The notes: generated from the sequence alone by a model not told the origin. A stretch of 64,000 bases of DNA from Akkermansiaceae bacterium (GCA_024233005.1 JACKQE010000006.1:62001-126000); one strand, 5' to 3'. Shown: positions 26,260-35,326, numbered from the stretch's first letter. Program-made: numbers and translations.

Positions 26260-26913
26260 TCAGTGGGATTGATGCCCGGAGCTAGGAGCGGGAGGACGTT
26301 GACAAAGATAATAAGCCAGTCCCAATCCGGCCCCAAATCCCACGCCGAAACAAAGTCCCCAGGACATCATGGCCATCTGCCGGGCCGCCGAAGTGGTCGC
26401 CGTGGCCATGAAGTGCCCCTCCATCATGCCACCCAGAAAATAGCCGGCCGCGACAGGCAGCAGAAGCGCCAGAGTCACCGGCAAAAAACGGGACCAGACC
26501 CCGAAGGCCGCCACCAGCATCGTCGTCATCGCAAGGGCACCGGCGCTGAGCCCGGCGACACTTCCAGGATGCCCGCGCCAGGCCATCCAACCAGCGATCC
26601 AAGCCGCCGCATAGGCGACAAAGGAAATTCCAAAAAGTTTGTAGAATCGCCCGAGGGAGCCCGGTCCGGCGAGCAATCGGTGAAGAAGCAGGCCGCTGGT
26701 CAGGATGAAAGCCAGGGCACAGAGCCCGTAGAGCCCTGCTTCGCCAAGCGGGCGGAAGAGCTTTCCTCCGAGCGCCCAGGGGGCGAATCCCGCCAGACTC
26801 ATGGCGACACCTCCGAGCACCCCCCGTCCTAGTGACTCCCCCAACCCCGGTATCTGGTCGGCGGTGACACCCCGGCGCTGCAGGGAGGCAGCATCCACTT
26901 GAAAAAAGCTCAT
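26260..26913 (-). CDS. Polytopic membrane protein of unknown function (last gene of ECF operon)
   Basis: The start at 26913 (MSFFQVD) is the first methionine after the stop of the upstream pilin-like gene at 26954, so the gene begins 40 bases downstream. The 217-residue protein has an N-terminal soluble part of about 25 residues, then six or seven hydrophobic segments ending near residue 205 (GLGLAYYLCQ). I do not recognise a family. Position in the ECF operon suggests a linked function, with the same uncertainty as its neighbours. Confidence 0.65.
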   Translation of the reverse strand: MSFFQVDAASLQRRGVTADQIPGLGESLGRGVLGGVAMSLAGFAPWALGGKLFRPLGEAGLYGLCALAFILTSGLLLHRLLAGPGSLGRFYKLFGISFVAYAAAWIAGWMAWRGHPGSVAGLSAGALAMTTMLVAAFGVWSRFLPVTLALLLPVAAGYFLGGMMEGHFMATATTSAARQMAMMSWGLCFGVGFGAGLGLAYYLCQRPPAPSSGHQSH

Positions 26914-26953
26914 GCCCTCCACTTCACCGTTGCCGACCCATTCTGTCAATCTC

Positions 26954-28477
26954 TCACTGGCCGCTGGAGGAGGGGTAATCCCACACCCAGTCACCGGTGT
27001 GGTCCGGATCGTGGAATTTGGTTTTGGCAGGATTTTCCTTGTCCAGATTGCGAACTCCGCCGTTGTCCTTCCCGTCCAAGCCGACACACCAGAGCCGGTA
27101 GCGCCCTTCAACGAGTTTCCGGTAATGGATGGGAGCTGCCGCCAAAAGGTCCAAGGGTAGCGGACCCACCGATCCCAAGGCATCCAGATTGTCAGGATAG
27201 GCGCCATTCTCCGCATGAAACCGCTCGAGCTCACAAACCGTGATCGCCATGTCAATCAAGCATCGAGCGTGGACGGCCTGAAGGGTGACTTTCTGCACGG
27301 CGGGAAACATCAGGGATGCCAGAAAACTATCTGCATGAAGGTAAGGGTTCCTCCCGAGCGCTTCCATTTCGGCATCCAAACCGGGCTTGGCAGTGACCAG
27401 AGCGGCGAAACCGCCTGCTTTGAGAGGTTCGATTCCGTAATCCAACCAGAGCCGGCAAATGGTGGCGGCATTGGCATCGAGCAGACCTCCAGGCACCCCC
27501 ATGCGACGGACAGGACGTCCTTCTCCAGTCAGTTCAAAATCGCCGGTCCATTTGATATAGTCCACCGCATTGCAGGCCGCCGTCATTTCTCCCCGGAAGG
27601 CCCTGAGAAGGCAATCCTCCAAATCGATCCGCCGGAGCTCCCGGCTGAGAAGGCCCCATTGATCGGCATCCAAGGACTGTGCGGCGGCACAATCCCAGAT
27701 GCCGTTGACCACCCCGTTCATCTGGGAAAGGCCGACCAGGAGGCTGATCAGGAAGGGGTCTTCGAAAGACGCCTCAGACAGTCTGAGTCCAATCCGCAAG
27801 GAGTCCACGGCCCGAGCCCCCTCGCCCAGACTGGCCGCGGCAGAGGTGCGCAACCGCAGTGTTTTGGCCAGCGCCATTTCAGTCTGGTAGTGGGGCATGG
27901 TGGCGGACAGGAGAACCGCCGGCAGTTCCCTTGTCTTCCAGGGAGGAGTCCATTGGGCGGAAGGCCGTTCCAATCCTGCCGCCAACTCGTCAAAAAAGGA
28001 GTCGCCCGGCTTGGCCCATGCCCTCACCCTCTCCGCTCCCCTACCCGATGGGAGGGCCGTCTGATCTGCGGCAGACCCCTGCAAAAACAAGCCCCAAGCC
28101 TCCAGATCAACCGGAGTCCCCAATGTCGCGCCTGATGCCAGATCGGGCCGGAGACGTTTCTCCTGCTCTTTGGGCAGGCAATACCGTTCGATCGTCTGCC
28201 GCTTCTCCTCGGCTTCCCGGGTGTCGAGACTGATGTCCTTGAGCAGGGGAATGGCGCAAAAATTCTTCGCCTCTGGAAGCGGTTCGGTCGTGATCCTGCG
28301 GAAATCCGTGGTTTCACCGGAGTCCGCAAGCCTCTGTTTCATGGACTGCCATTGGCGGGCCCAGCGGTGATCCAACCAAGTGCCCAGCAAAATGATGAGG
28401 GTGACCAGAGTCAGAGTTCTCCAGGTCAGACGACGCACCCAATCGCGAGCCCAAATGTTTGTCAGCAGGTTTTTCAT
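26954..28477 (-). CDS. Membrane-anchored protein with a pilin/GspG-like C-terminus
   Basis: The 507-residue protein has one membrane helix at about residues 18-36 after a basic N-terminus. The middle is alpha-helical and unrecognised. The C-terminal third has ELERFHAENGAYPDNLDAL and YRLWCVGLDGKDNGG, which resemble the C-terminal half of major pseudopilins and type-II-secretion-like pilins, but the helix lacks the usual type III signal peptide. It overlaps the small TM gene by 4 bases (ATGA). Such proteins recur in Verrucomicrobiota and Planctomycetota beside ECF sigma factors; the function is not known. Confidence 0.7.
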   Translation of the reverse strand: MKNLLTNIWARDWVRRLTWRTLTLVTLIILLGTWLDHRWARQWQSMKQRLADSGETTDFRRITTEPLPEAKNFCAIPLLKDISLDTREAEEKRQTIERYCLPKEQEKRLRPDLASGATLGTPVDLEAWGLFLQGSAADQTALPSGRGAERVRAWAKPGDSFFDELAAGLERPSAQWTPPWKTRELPAVLLSATMPHYQTEMALAKTLRLRTSAAASLGEGARAVDSLRIGLRLSEASFEDPFLISLLVGLSQMNGVVNGIWDCAAAQSLDADQWGLLSRELRRIDLEDCLLRAFRGEMTAACNAVDYIKWTGDFELTGEGRPVRRMGVPGGLLDANAATICRLWLDYGIEPLKAGGFAALVTAKPGLDAEMEALGRNPYLHADSFLASLMFPAVQKVTLQAVHARCLIDMAITVCELERFHAENGAYPDNLDALGSVGPLPLDLLAAAPIHYRKLVEGRYRLWCVGLDGKDNGGVRNLDKENPAKTKFHDPDHTGDWVWDYPSSSGQ

Positions 28478-28836
28478 GGTAGTTCCTCGTTTCCTTCCAA
28501 TTGTCGGGTCAAAGCAAGCAAGGTGTGGGGAGAGGCGATCCAGGGAGGTGCCTTGTCGTCCTTGTCCACCCGCCCCACGGCGAGAGCACCAGCCAACTTC
28601 GGAGGAGATTCATCCCCGGGTGTCGCCAACCGCAGACCCAGGATCGCCACCCAGGCTGCGGCCCAGGAGTATGCCAGCCAGCGAGGGGGCAGGCGGCGGA
28701 CAACGGAAGCCTCCGCTGCCCGCGCGAGAATGTCGTCCCTCCAGAAAGGCGTGGCATCGAGGGGCTGGCGGACTGTGAGCCGTGCCGCCAGTTCTTCTTC
28801 GAGGGCATCAGGGGGGCCGTGTTTTTCTGGTTTCAT
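28474..28836 (-). CDS. Small single-TM protein, candidate anti-sigma factor
   Basis: The 120-residue protein has a charged N-terminal part (about 1-48), one membrane helix (WLAYSWAAAWVAILGL, about 53-68) and a C-terminal part. It overlaps the sigma-factor gene by 4 bases at one end and the pilin-like gene by 4 bases at the other (both ATGA). That placement is the classical one for an anti-sigma factor. No zinc-binding HxxxCxxC signature is visible, so it is not a typical ZAS anti-sigma and the role is inferred from position and topology. Confidence 0.6.
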   Translation of the reverse strand: MKPEKHGPPDALEEELAARLTVRQPLDATPFWRDDILARAAEASVVRRLPPRWLAYSWAAAWVAILGLRLATPGDESPPKLAGALAVGRVDKDDKAPPWIASPHTLLALTRQLEGNEELP

Positions 28837-29339
28837 GACAATTCCTTGTAAAGCGGGCGCAGACAGGATCTCAGTTTGTCCAAAGCATAGCGGTAGCGAC
28901 TGGCGGCGGTGTTCAGGGGAATGCCCTGGGCGCGGGAGATTTCTTCAAAAGTAAGCCCTTCGACCAGCTTGAGATGCACCACTGAGCGCTGGTCATCCGG
29001 CAGGGCTTCCATGGCCTTGGCGAGAGCATCATCCACCAGGCCCTGATCCTCGGGCGGGAGGGAACCGGACGCGCCTCCCGACTCCCTCAGCATCCGTCCC
29101 ACCACGTCCCGGCGTGCCTGCGCGCGTCGCATCCAGTCCACCGCGAGATTGTGGGTCAGCCGGTAAAGATAAGCCCGCTCCTCACGGATCTTGGCGCCCA
29201 GTCCGTTTCTGGCGAGTTTGATGAACACCTCCTGAAGCAGATCTCGCGCATCCGCCTCCTGGTGGGTGAACCCCCAAAGATACCGGAACAAACCCGCCGC
29301 GTAGGTGTCGTAGATGCGCTCCAGTTCGGAAGGTTTCAT
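28833..29339 (-). CDS. RNA polymerase sigma factor, ECF (sigma-70) family
   Basis: The 168-residue protein has region 2 at about 5-75 (YAAGLFRYLWGFTHQEADARDLLQEVF, then NLAVDWMRR) and region 4 at about 107-162 (LPDDQRSVVHLKLVEGLTFEEIS, with a helix-turn-helix in GIPLNTAASRYRYALDKLR). There is no region 3, which marks an ECF sigma factor. It opens an operon with overlapping small TM and pilin-like genes. Its own promoter may lie in the 100 bases upstream, after the CrcB gene. Its targets cannot be inferred here beyond possible autoregulation. Confidence 0.92.
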   Translation of the reverse strand: MKPSELERIYDTYAAGLFRYLWGFTHQEADARDLLQEVFIKLARNGLGAKIREERAYLYRLTHNLAVDWMRRAQARRDVVGRMLRESGGASGSLPPEDQGLVDDALAKAMEALPDDQRSVVHLKLVEGLTFEEISRAQGIPLNTAASRYRYALDKLRSCLRPLYKELS

Positions 29340-29413
29340 GGGTGGGTCGGGGAACGATCCTGCTCCCTCTGGCGACTATGACGCCCCTCCCCGAAAATTT
29401 TGTCTGAAAAAAG

Positions 29414-29456
29414 AAAAAAAATTGGCCAAAGAGCCGTTCCACTTAGCTTCCTTTGG
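29414..29456 (-). terminator. Probable rho-independent terminator of the crcB gene
   Basis: On the minus strand CCAAAG and later CTTTGG pair, with an inner AGC/GCT pair around an 11-base loop. They are followed by CCAA and eight T residues (plus-strand A run at 29414-29421). The stem overlaps the crcB stop codon. This would insulate the sigma-factor operon downstream. Confidence 0.5.
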
Positions 29457-29832
29457 GACCGTGCCAGGAAACCGCCAGCCAATGACCAAGCCACACGGCG
29501 AGGAAGCAGAGCAGCAAGGAGAGCAGAACATTGACACCCGCCGCGACCCCGTGCCCGTCGCGGAGCAGATGGAAGGTCTGCAGGCTGAACGAGGAGAAGG
29601 TGGTGAAGCCCCCGCAGACACCGACCATGAAGAACCCGCGGGACTGGGGTGGCAGGTCCCAGGCAATGGCACCGGCGGCAAAGTATCCGATGACAAAAGA
29701 CCCCACCACATTGACCACCAGAGTGCCCCAAGGAAAATCGGCCCCCAGCCAACGCATCATCAATTCGGAAATGCCGAACCGGGCAACACTCCCGAGGGCA
29801 CCGCCCAAGGCAACATAGAAGTAGAACAGCAT
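29443..29832 (-). CDS. crcB: CrcB/FEX-type fluoride ion channel
   Basis: The 129-residue protein has four membrane helices and the conserved pieces GALGSVAR (11-18), GTLVVNVVGSF (36-46, with the invariant asparagine N41) and GGFTTFSSFS (74-83), which line the fluoride pore in Fluc channels. Length is typical. Fluc is a dimer of antiparallel subunits, so a single gene can suffice. No convincing fluoride riboswitch was found upstream. A terminator-like hairpin follows the stop. Confidence 0.95.
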   Translation of the reverse strand: MLFYFYVALGGALGSVARFGISELMMRWLGADFPWGTLVVNVVGSFVIGYFAAGAIAWDLPPQSRGFFMVGVCGGFTTFSSFSLQTFHLLRDGHGVAAGVNVLLSLLLCFLAVWLGHWLAVSWHGPKGS

Positions 29833-30013
29833 GGCAGGTTAAAGAGAGGGAAAGACCGGCGGGAGCGGCGACAGCATCACGGAGCAGATCCCGGCACGGT
29901 GGCGAAGGTCATCGTGGCAGCAATGCAACCATGGGAACGGGCAGGTCTGCTGGCAACCGGAAAGTACCCGGTGAGGCAGAGGTTAGGCGAGAACAGAAAG
30001 TTTCACAATTTTA

Positions 30014-30041
30014 TTGTAATTCTAATATAGATTGATATTAT
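30014..30041 (+). promoter_or_regulatory. Candidate promoter for the outer-membrane barrel gene
   Basis: In an AT-rich stretch, unusual for this GC-rich window, TTGTAA (30014-30019) and TATTAT (30036-30041) are separated by 16 bases. They precede the barrel gene ATG at 30108 by a 5' leader of about 60 bases. Confidence 0.35.
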
Positions 30042-30107
30042 TAACAGACCGATCACCCATGATTGGGATGCCTCAAGCCTGATCACCATCCAGACCTCCA
30101 ACTCAGC

Positions 30108-30737
30108 ATGAAACAGCACCTTCTCCTCTTGTTAGGCCTCTCCCTGACGCCCCTGACCTTGGCGGGTGAACCAGGCGGCAAGGAAGTGATGACGTCGGGA
30201 AAAGTGCCCTGCGTCGAGGCGGCTTCTTCCTGCCTGACCTATGATTTCCTCGATCTGCAATACCAGTACAGTGACTTCGACGGCTTGGATGTCGGCCACG
30301 GGGTGGCGTTGAACCTTTCCAAAGCCCTCTTTGGCCATGTCTACCTTACCGCGACGACCGATTGGACGAGAACCGGCTGGGAGCACACGGACATCGATGC
30401 TTACAGTGTGACCGCCGGCCTGGGATATTACGTGCCGGTCACCGACCGCTTCCATCTCAACATCGAAGCCGGCGCCCTGTTCTCGGATCTGGAGTCAGAC
30501 TATGGCAGCAGCAGTGAATGGGGCGGCGCGGTGGGCCCGGGCTTCCGCTACTGCCTGACGGAACAACTCGAACTTTTTGGCAACGCCTACTACACGGCCT
30601 ATGAAGGCGGCTTTGACATTTGGGACTTCAACGCCGGGATCATCTATGATGTGACCAAGAGTGTTGGTCTGAAGTTTTCAGGCCTCTTCAATGAAGAGGG
30701 CTACACTCTTCTGGGGGGCATTCGCATTTACTACTGA
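30108..30737 (+). CDS. Outer-membrane beta-barrel protein (OmpA/OmpX-like)
   Basis: The start at 30108 (MKQHLLLLLGLSL) follows a short leader and gives a clear signal peptide of about 18 residues. The 209-residue precursor has alternating beta-hydrophobic strands (for example YDFLDLQYQYSDF, VTAGLGYYVPVTDRF and FNAGIIYDVTKSVGLKF) and ends in the aromatic IRIYY expected at the C-terminus of an outer-membrane barrel. The size suggests eight strands. The ligand or role is unknown. It has its own candidate promoter and a good terminator, so it is monocistronic. Confidence 0.8.
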   Translation: MKQHLLLLLGLSLTPLTLAGEPGGKEVMTSGKVPCVEAASSCLTYDFLDLQYQYSDFDGLDVGHGVALNLSKALFGHVYLTATTDWTRTGWEHTDIDAYSVTAGLGYYVPVTDRFHLNIEAGALFSDLESDYGSSSEWGGAVGPGFRYCLTEQLELFGNAYYTAYEGGFDIWDFNAGIIYDVTKSVGLKFSGLFNEEGYTLLGGIRIYY

Positions 30738-30773
30738 ACGGTCCCCGCGGACGGTTCGGCCCCTGAGCAGGGA

Positions 30774-30805
30774 GGGCAGGCGCCAATTGGTGTCTGCCCT
30801 TTTTT
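30774..30805 (+). terminator. Rho-independent terminator of the outer-membrane barrel gene
   Basis: GGGCAGGCGCC (30774-30784), loop AATT and GGTGTCTGCCC (30789-30799) form an 11-pair stem with two G-T pairs, followed by six T residues (30800-30805). It sits 37 bases after the stop codon. Confidence 0.85.
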
Positions 30806-30832
30806 CTGCACGGTGTCACCAAACCTGTGGGA

Positions 30833-31540
30833 TCAGTCCGCCGTGAGGGGGGAAATCTTCAGACTGCGATAGGCAACTGGCCCATGGTCCCCCTGGACCC
30901 GGACAGGCCCCGAGGCGACCTCTTCCTCCGCACCACCGCGGGTGGGTCCGCTACAGGTTATGTTTTCATGCACGATGGTTCCGTTGTGGACTACTTTGAC
31001 AAAGGTTGCCGGGGCAATTTTTTTTCCCGCAGCATCAAACCGCGGCGCCCGGAAGGTGACGTCAAAGGTCTGCCATTCCCCCGGGGCCTTGCTCGCATTG
31101 ACCGAGGGAGCAGTGCCTTCATACCCTTTGTTGTCTTTCCAACGCTCGTAGATGGCACCACAGTCGTGCACCGAGACGGCATCCTTGCCAAAGCTGTCGA
31201 GCACCTGCAACTCATAGCGCCCCATCAGATAGATGCCGCTGTTGGAGCCTTTGGGAACACAGAACTCGACATGCATCCGGCAATCCCCAAAGCTCTCCTT
31301 GCTGACCAGATCCGCTCCCTTGCCATCGGCCGAATTCAGGGAGACCCCGGTGCCCGGCACGGTTTGGAAAGCTTTGGGATTGGTGGCATCCAAGGCCACC
31401 GAGGACACCACCGTCCATGGCTTGCCCGGAGTCTGCCAAGCGGCAAAGTCCTTGCCATTGAACAACTCGGTTTCCCCGGCACGGGAGGACACTGCCAAGG
31501 CCAAGCTGCAAAAGACGAGGGAAAGAGGGAATGGTTTCAT
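30833..31540 (-). CDS. Secreted DUF1080 (3-keto-disaccharide hydrolase family) protein 1
   Basis: The start at 31540 (MKPFPLSL) gives a signal peptide of about 22 residues. DUF1080/PF06439 features are visible: ELFNGKDFAAWQTPGKPW near the N-terminus, CRMHVEFCVPKGSNSGIYLMGRYELQVLDSFG in the middle and NGTIVHENITC late, in a concanavalin-like fold of about 210 residues. Pfam names the family after activity on 3-keto-disaccharides. The in-frame region upstream of the start encodes low-complexity TENRKP-type repeats and is not part of the protein. It is the most isolated of three DUF1080 genes here. Confidence 0.9.
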   Translation of the reverse strand: MKPFPLSLVFCSLALAVSSRAGETELFNGKDFAAWQTPGKPWTVVSSVALDATNPKAFQTVPGTGVSLNSADGKGADLVSKESFGDCRMHVEFCVPKGSNSGIYLMGRYELQVLDSFGKDAVSVHDCGAIYERWKDNKGYEGTAPSVNASKAPGEWQTFDVTFRAPRFDAAGKKIAPATFVKVVHNGTIVHENITCSGPTRGGAEEEVASGPVRVQGDHGPVAYRSLKISPLTAD

Positions 31541-31639
31541 GGGATTCGGTTTTCGGTTTTCGGTTTTCGGTGGGTTGAAGGGAAGAAGGGCTGTCGCCAA
31601 CGCACTGGAAAAGGCAAGTAACCGTCCGCCCCGGCTCTT

Positions 31640-33127
31640 TCAATTTCCAAAAACCACGAAAAGCAGGGAGATCACAAGTCCGTTGTTCAGCGCATGGGCG
31701 GTCATCGAAGCGATCAGCGAGTCGCGCCATTCCCGGATCCCCGCAAGGCCAAATCCGATCGAGGCAAGCGCCGGAATCGCGATCCAACCCTGGGGATGGA
31801 CCATTGCAAACAGGAAACCCGAGACCAGTCCCGAAACCAGAAAGGCCTGACGTCGCCGCAGCACCCGGTAAAAAAAGCCCCGAAACATGGTCTCCTCAAA
31901 AAGTGGCGCCAGCACAGTGGCCAGAAACAGGATCGCGATCTTGACGCCCCATCCGCCATGCGCGACCTGAAACACGATGGGATGCACCGGAGCAGAAGGC
32001 CCCACGGGCCCCGACCCGCTGGTATCACCACCCGATCCGGACACCAGTCCGGCCAATCCCATGAGGAGCAGCGTTGCCGCCACTCCAATGGCCAGAACCG
32101 GCAGCATGGCGAAGTAACCCGTGACGCCGCACCCCAGCTCTTTGAGCAAACCGGCCCCACGGTGCCATCCGAGTAGCCGCCGGGCTTCGCTCCAAGGGAG
32201 TCCACGGAACCGGGGCAGAAAAAGCCCCGCCAAAAAAGCCCCGAACAACCCCACCAGGGCAAATCCCACGCCGAAGGTATCGAAAAAAGGCAGATTGAAG
32301 ATCACCATGATGGTGAGATAAGCGGCAAAAGCCTGGGTAAACACCAGCTCAAAGCGGGCCAATGTCTCGTCGCTGAGATCCATGGCCTGAGCCTGTGGGA
32401 GGGCAAATCGAAAACGGCCCGCATTGTGCCCCACGATGGCAACCAGGATCAAGACCAACCCCAACAGACCAAACAGAACGACCACCACCGGCACCGACAG
32501 GCTGATCAGGGCTCCGGGAAGGCAGGCCTTGCCGAGTTGCTGGCGAACCGCATCATCCGTGCGGCTGATCAGGAGCGTGGCAAACCAGCCGAGGTTTTTC
32601 TCCAGCAGCGCGGCGTCTTCCGGGGAAGCCGTTTCGCCGCTGGCGAGGAGGTGCCTTCCCAACCGCAGGACCGGACGCATCAGATCGTCGTCCGCCACGG
32701 GAACCTTGAGCCGGTCATCAATCAGCGCCACCGCTTGGGCCGTTCCCGATTCCGCCGCCAACCAGCCCTGCAAGGCGGCCACAGCGAGCGCGGATCGATC
32801 GGAGCGCACTTCTTTCGCCAATGTCTCCAGACTCTTTTGAAGATCGGTTTCTGCCTGCCCCCGCGCCGCAGCCGGCATTTGCTTGAGAAGGTAATCGACC
32901 CCGACAAGGAGACGCGCCTGGATTTCGAAAACCGCCAACCCACCTGCCGAGGAAGATTCGAGACTGCCAGTGTCCGGGCCGAGCCAGGGCTGGGCAAACC
33001 CCAGGAGCGCCGCTAGGGCGATCACCATCCTCCAAAACCACAAGCAGGGAGCGCAGGTTCCATCCGGAACCGGCGGCGGATCGACTGTCATTCCGGGTTC
33101 TCCGGACGGGATCCGATCTTCCGTCAT
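31640..33127 (-). CDS. CPBP-family intramembrane protease with long N-terminal domain
   Basis: The 495-residue protein carries the three CPBP motifs in its C-terminal part: EETMFRG with FFYRVL (about 409-421), the histidine of FAMVHPQGW (about 442) and HALNNG (about 479). These residues build the presumed glutamic-protease active site. About 250 residues precede that domain: a hydrophobic N-terminus, an alpha-helical soluble region (AARGQAETDLQKSLETLAKE) and extra membrane helices. The start is 4 bases after the stop of the PQQ-propeller gene, indicating coupling. Members include abortive-infection-like and prenyl-processing proteases; the role here is unknown. Confidence 0.85.
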   Translation of the reverse strand: MTEDRIPSGEPGMTVDPPPVPDGTCAPCLWFWRMVIALAALLGFAQPWLGPDTGSLESSSAGGLAVFEIQARLLVGVDYLLKQMPAAARGQAETDLQKSLETLAKEVRSDRSALAVAALQGWLAAESGTAQAVALIDDRLKVPVADDDLMRPVLRLGRHLLASGETASPEDAALLEKNLGWFATLLISRTDDAVRQQLGKACLPGALISLSVPVVVVLFGLLGLVLILVAIVGHNAGRFRFALPQAQAMDLSDETLARFELVFTQAFAAYLTIMVIFNLPFFDTFGVGFALVGLFGAFLAGLFLPRFRGLPWSEARRLLGWHRGAGLLKELGCGVTGYFAMLPVLAIGVAATLLLMGLAGLVSGSGGDTSGSGPVGPSAPVHPIVFQVAHGGWGVKIAILFLATVLAPLFEETMFRGFFYRVLRRRQAFLVSGLVSGFLFAMVHPQGWIAIPALASIGFGLAGIREWRDSLIASMTAHALNNGLVISLLFVVFGN

Positions 33128-33131
33128 CAGC

Positions 33132-34406
33132 TTACTTCACTTGGTAGCAAACGATGAATTCCTGATCGCGGAGGAAGAGCCGGCCATCAAGAACGACCGG
33201 ATGCGTCCAGATACGTCCCTGCGGATTGCGATTCTTGCTCTGGGGTTGCAACGTGAATTCCCCGAGCTTTTTGAAACTGGTGGGATCCGCTTCGACCAGC
33301 GTCACCACTCCGTCGCCTTCGTTGAGGCAGAACAGCATGCCATCGGCGAGATGAACGGCACCTTTGTTCAAAGTGGGGCTTTTCTGATTCCACACCCTTT
33401 TGCCGGTGAGAAACTCCTGGCAGGACAATCCCGGACCGTCGGAGAATCCATACACGTGATCCCCCAGTTTCACGACCCCTCCATGATGATTCTTCATCTC
33501 CTTGTTGTCCCAGACAGAGGTGACTTTGTCGTCGGAACCCACCTGGAACAACTCGCATCCCGCATTGTAACCGGAAGTCACGTAGAGGTAACCCTTGTCA
33601 AAAATGGGCGTCGGGATGACGGCGGTGGCCCCGTTTTTCCATGGTGTTTTCCAGATCAGGGCCCCGGAGCCGGCGTCAAGACTGACGATGGTGTTTTGAA
33701 ACAGTTGGAGGATCTGCCGTTTGCCGTTCCACTCAATGAGCTGGGCGGAAGAGTAATGGGCGTTGTCCTTGGCACTTCCGGTCAGCCCTTTGGAATGCCA
33801 CAGCTTGGCTCCGGTGGCCTTGTCCAGAGCAAGGACCGACCCGCCTTCGGGCCCTCCGGGAGTGACCACAACCATCTTTCCTTCAACCAGTGGGGATTCG
33901 GAATATCCCCAGCCGGGAACCTTGCCCTGATAATCTGCCGTGAGACTGGTCTGCCATACCGCGGATCCGGTGACGGCGTCGAGACAGGCGAGAATCCCCT
34001 TTGGCCCAAGTGCGTAGACTTTGCCCTCGCTCACGGTCGGGGTTCCCCGGGGACCATGCCCCCATCCGGTGTTGTACCCTTTCTGATCATCCGGGGCTAC
34101 TTTGGCGGCCCACTTTTCTTTGCCGGTCTCGACTTCCAACGCGATGACATACCAATCCGCATCGCGCGTTCCCATGGTGAAGAGCACCCCATCGACAATG
34201 GAAAACCCCGCATAGCCAAAACCGGCCTGATCGTAGGTCCACAGTTTTTTGGGACCAGAAGCCGGCCATTTCTTTAGCAACCCGGTGTCGGGAGAAGTGT
34301 CATTGCGGTCAGGCCCCCGCCAGATTGGCCAATCGGCCGAGTGACCGACCAGCGTCCCGAGGGAGAGGAAAGCAACAATGCAGAAAATGATCCGGTGGAT
34401 TTTCAT
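33132..34406 (-). CDS. Secreted PQQ-type beta-propeller protein
   Basis: The start at 34406 (MKIHRII) gives a signal peptide ending near [57 protein letters not shown] and [17 protein letters not shown] are PQQ-like blade motifs. The 424 residues fit a propeller without a dehydrogenase active site, as in many secreted proteins of this phylum. Whether it binds PQQ is not shown; most such proteins do not. The CPBP gene follows 4 bases after its stop. Confidence 0.87.
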   Translation of the reverse strand: MKIHRIIFCIVAFLSLGTLVGHSADWPIWRGPDRNDTSPDTGLLKKWPASGPKKLWTYDQAGFGYAGFSIVDGVLFTMGTRDADWYVIALEVETGKEKWAAKVAPDDQKGYNTGWGHGPRGTPTVSEGKVYALGPKGILACLDAVTGSAVWQTSLTADYQGKVPGWGYSESPLVEGKMVVVTPGGPEGGSVLALDKATGAKLWHSKGLTGSAKDNAHYSSAQLIEWNGKRQILQLFQNTIVSLDAGSGALIWKTPWKNGATAVIPTPIFDKGYLYVTSGYNAGCELFQVGSDDKVTSVWDNKEMKNHHGGVVKLGDHVYGFSDGPGLSCQEFLTGKRVWNQKSPTLNKGAVHLADGMLFCLNEGDGVVTLVEADPTSFKKLGEFTLQPQSKNRNPQGRIWTHPVVLDGRLFLRDQEFIVCYQVK

Positions 34407-34510
34407 GATGGATGAATTAACGCGAGATGCCACGAATGGAAGGACCGTCCTAAACTGCTCAAAATTACCACAGCAACCTTAAAACGATACTGAAAACAGT
34501 CGCTTCGGTG

Positions 34511-34551
34511 CCCGCATGAGCCCCTCCTCGGGAGTTGGGGACTCATGCGGG
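34511..34551. repeat. Strong hairpin in the gap between the DUF1080-2 and propeller genes
   Basis: CCCGCATGAG (34511-34520) pairs perfectly with CTCATGCGGG (34542-34551), and CCCC/GGGG extends the stem by four pairs after a single-base bulge, around a 12-base loop. There is no T run on either side, so it is not a standard terminator. The rest of the 278-base gap (34407-34684) holds no recognisable gene. Confidence 0.6.
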
Positions 34552-34684
34552 TTCCCCACCTGTTTTCGTCCACTCAAGGAAGTTCCACAACCCCAAGGTC
34601 CGCACCTTGCCCAAGATCCACAGGAGATTCGGAATGTTGTTTAAAACCTCGTTCAAGGACAGCGTCCCCAGCGGAAACGGGAAC

Positions 34685-35326
34685 TCAGTCGAGCTTCTTG
34701 ATCCTCAGGTTGCGGAAATAGGCCGCACCACCGTGGTCCTGAAGATGGATCGGACCTGCGAGGGTGCCGAAATCCGCCTTGTTTTTGAATTTGCTCTCCG
34801 CTTTGAGCTGGTTCCACTCCTCGCTGCCGATTTCGATCTCGACGACCTTTTTCCCGTTTAGCCAGTGCTCGAGATGATTGCCCCGGGCCACGATCCGGGC
34901 ACTGTTCCACTCTCCGTAAGGGTTGACCTGCTTGCCTTCGGCAGCCTTAAGGGCATAAAGAGCCGCAGCCTGACCTTTGGGTTTGGCTTCGTTGCCGTTG
35001 ACGTCATCGATGACCTGGTATTCCGGTCCCACGCCACCGGAGTAGCGGTATTTCAATCCACTGTTGACTCCTTTGTCGACTTTCCATTCAAATTCCAACT
35101 CGAAGTTTAGATAGGTTCCCAGACTGTGGAGGTTGCCCCCTTTTTCCGAGCGGTAAATGCAGCCATCCTTGACGATCCACCCCACCGGAGGCCCCCCTTT
35201 TTCTGCCGTCCAACCATCGAGGGTTTTACCGTCAAACAAATTGACCCAGCCCGAATCTTGGGCCAGGAGCGGGGAGAGACTGCCGACAAGCAGGGCAGCC
35301 AGAGCAAGCGCAGGGAGGTTTTTCAT
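34685..35326 (-). CDS. Secreted DUF1080 protein 2
   Basis: The start at 35326 (MKNLPALA) gives a signal peptide ending near LLAQ. The DUF1080 signature is clear: NLFDGKTLDGWTAEKGGP, LNFELEFEWKVDKGVNSGLKYR, EYQVIDD and NHLEHWLNGKKVVEIEIGS. The 213-residue protein is one of three paralogues in 6 kb. It sits downstream, on the same strand, of a lipoprotein gene and DUF1080-3, and its 3' gap contains a strong hairpin. Confidence 0.92.
   Translation of the reverse strand: MKNLPALALAALLVGSLSPLLAQDSGWVNLFDGKTLDGWTAEKGGPPVGWIVKDGCIYRSEKGGNLHSLGTYLNFELEFEWKVDKGVNSGLKYRYSGGVGPEYQVIDDVNGNEAKPKGQAAALYALKAAEGKQVNPYGEWNSARIVARGNHLEHWLNGKKVVEIEIGSEEWNQLKAESKFKNKADFGTLAGPIHLQDHGGAAYFRNLRIKKLD

Noticed and set aside
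29868..29915. Possible fluoride riboswitch before crcB
   Set aside because: The minus strand contains GATGACCTTCGCC and TGATGCTGTCGCC, faintly like the crcB-motif core, but the required GGCGATG stem and the pseudoknot partner are not complementary. The match is no better than chance.
31541..31600. Short tandem TTCGGTTTTCGG repeats before DUF1080-1
   Set aside because: Four short repeated units, resembling sequence slippage. They contribute only low-complexity TENRKP-type residues to an extended frame. No iteron or regulatory pattern was seen.
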